Origin: Paenibacillus lautus NBRC 15380 | GTDB lineage: Bacteria; Bacillota; Bacilli; Paenibacillales; Paenibacillaceae | Assembly (NCBI RefSeq): GCF_004000945.1 | Contig: NZ_BIMF01000022.1 | Location: 1 to 64,000, forward strand | Length of the DNA stretch: 64,000 bases | Reading direction: 5' to 3' | Shown: piece by piece, positions 63,271-64,000 of the stretch | Numbering within the stretch: position 1 is the first letter of the stretch | Layout: the number at the start of each line of letters is the position of its first letter | Made by a program: the position numbers and the translations under genes | The notes under the pieces: model-generated | What the model saw: only the letters and a program-made list of their open reading frames with translations | Told to the model about the DNA's origin: nothing | Database searches by the model: none

Positions 63271-64000
63271 TTATGCGCCGTGCCCAACTCCGCTCTCGCT
63301 TGGCCGCAGGATAGCGGAGCCGACGGCCAGCAGAATGACCGCCATCAAGCCAAGAACGGCCAGCGGAAGTGCGATATCGGACAACGTGCCGCCCGTGGCC
63401 GCAATCTCCACCGCCTCAATAGCCCATTTTTGCGGGATGAAGTTGGCGATTTTCTGCATGAACTCCGGCATGATGGCAAGCGGCCAGAAGCACCCGCCCA
63501 GCATGCAGGTCGGCGTGACGATCATGGAATTGATCATGGCCGCATTTTGCCCGTTCCGGATCAACCCGGCGACCGTGCTTGCCACGCCTAACGATACCAG
63601 CATGAAGGCCATCAGAATAAGGAAATGCAGCAGTAACGGAACACCGTAATCGTAACGGAGCACATACCGGCTCAGCACAAGTACGATGATCACCTGCAGC
63701 GAGCCGACCACCAAACTGCCTAGAAAATTACCTAAAGCGATCTGGTAGGCACGCACCGGTGCCGTATACATGCGAGACAGCGTTCGCTGCCTGCGGTCAT
63801 CGATCATCATCGACACCACACTGGAGATGAGGGTCATCATGAACATCAGGGTAAAACCCGTTACGTTCGAGAGTCCCGGCTTGGCGTACAGATTCAAATC
63901 CGTGACCTCAGTATCCACCCGATTCAGTGCGGATTGCTTGAGCACTTCTTGCAGCATCAGCATTCGGTCAACATCCGGCTTTGAGGTTCCCCGGATCAAA
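63271..64000 (-). CDS. ABC-2 type permease, partial (right edge)
   Basis: The C-terminal 243 residues of an ABC-2 membrane protein; the start lies beyond position 64000. The large extracellular loop is cut, and five to six helices remain. NVTGFTLMFMMTLISSVVSMMIDDRRQRTLSRMYTAPV and SMIVTPTCMLGGCFWPLAIMP are the hallmarks of ABC-2/YhaP-LinJ-type drug or natrium-type exporters. The partner ATPase is presumably further right. The stop codon is at 63271-63273. Confidence 0.85.
   Translation of the reverse strand, partial: LIRGTSKPDVDRMLMLQEVLKQSALNRVDTEVTDLNLYAKPGLSNVTGFTLMFMMTLISSVVSMMIDDRRQRTLSRMYTAPVRAYQIALGNFLGSLVVGSLQVIIVLVLSRYVLRYDYGVPLLLHFLILMAFMLVSLGVASTVAGLIRNGQNAAMINSMIVTPTCMLGGCFWPLAIMPEFMQKIANFIPQKWAIEAVEIAATGGTLSDIALPLAVLGLMAVILLAVGSAILRPSESGVGHGA

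Noticed and set aside
1..64000. CRISPR arrays, tRNA genes, prophage modules
   Set aside because: No regularly spaced repeats, cloverleaf candidates or phage structural genes were seen on reading by eye; a tRNA scan was not possible.

Overview
The window reads as a chromosomal segment of a Gram-positive, endospore-lineage bacterium, most probably Paenibacillus or a close relative. The reasons are a pcrB-pcrA-ligA cluster, uvrB-uvrA as neighbours, three large secreted proteins with S-layer homology (SLH) domains, a dTDP-rhamnose plus Wzm/Wzt surface-glycan cluster of the kind that glycosylates S-layer proteins in Bacillaceae and Paenibacillaceae, and many TTG starts preceded by strong GGAGG sites. 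Genus assignment is from gene content and order only.

Layout. 1-300: tandem promoters and a boxA-like leader pointing left, i.e. the start of an rRNA operon whose genes lie outside the window. 490-2030: an Fsr-like MFS exporter and a tiny membrane protein. 2250-6750: a very large SLH-anchored subtilisin. 7110-12570: ligA, pcrA, pcrB (leftward). 12800-17200: a second SLH protein and a GDPD-family phosphodiesterase. 17230-23300: an AT-rich block with an LtaS-like phosphoglycerol transferase, a degenerate IS3-family element and a lipoprotein with a TIM-barrel glycosidase-like fold; the transferase and the lipoprotein share an Ig-like module.

23370-38790 is the main system: a leftward operon-like run wzm, wzt, methyltransferase/coiled-coil protein, GT2-GT4 fusion, (acyltransferase remnant), rmlA, rmlC, rmlB, rmlD, two GT2 enzymes and a WcaJ/WsaP-type initiating sugar-phosphate transferase, with a divergent O-antigen-ligase-like protein carrying a TPR tail. 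Proposed logic: the initiating transferase loads the first sugar on undecaprenyl phosphate, RmlABCD supply dTDP-L-rhamnose, the GTs extend the chain, the methyltransferase/coiled-coil protein may cap and measure it, Wzt (with a C-terminal glycan-binding-like domain) and Wzm export it, and the Wzy_C-type ligase transfers it to protein, plausibly the S-layer. The wzm-to-GT4 part is far more AT-rich than the rml genes, suggesting a replaceable chain-specific cassette. galU follows.

39750-48310: a frameshifted gene remnant, a membrane acyltransferase, a small lipoprotein, a long U32/RlhA-type protein, an AlkC-type DNA glycosylase and an MFS exporter. 48560-54240: a TetM-like ribosomal-protection GTPase, a translationally coupled HtrA-like protease plus copper-amine-oxidase-N-domain protein, and a small membrane protein. 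54490-61170: an SLH/Fn3 protein, uvrA and uvrB, with a readable promoter and SOS-like operator before uvrB. 61470-64000: a MotA/MotB-type stator pair and an ABC-2 permease cut by the right edge. No CRISPR array, tRNA or complete insertion sequence was found by eye.
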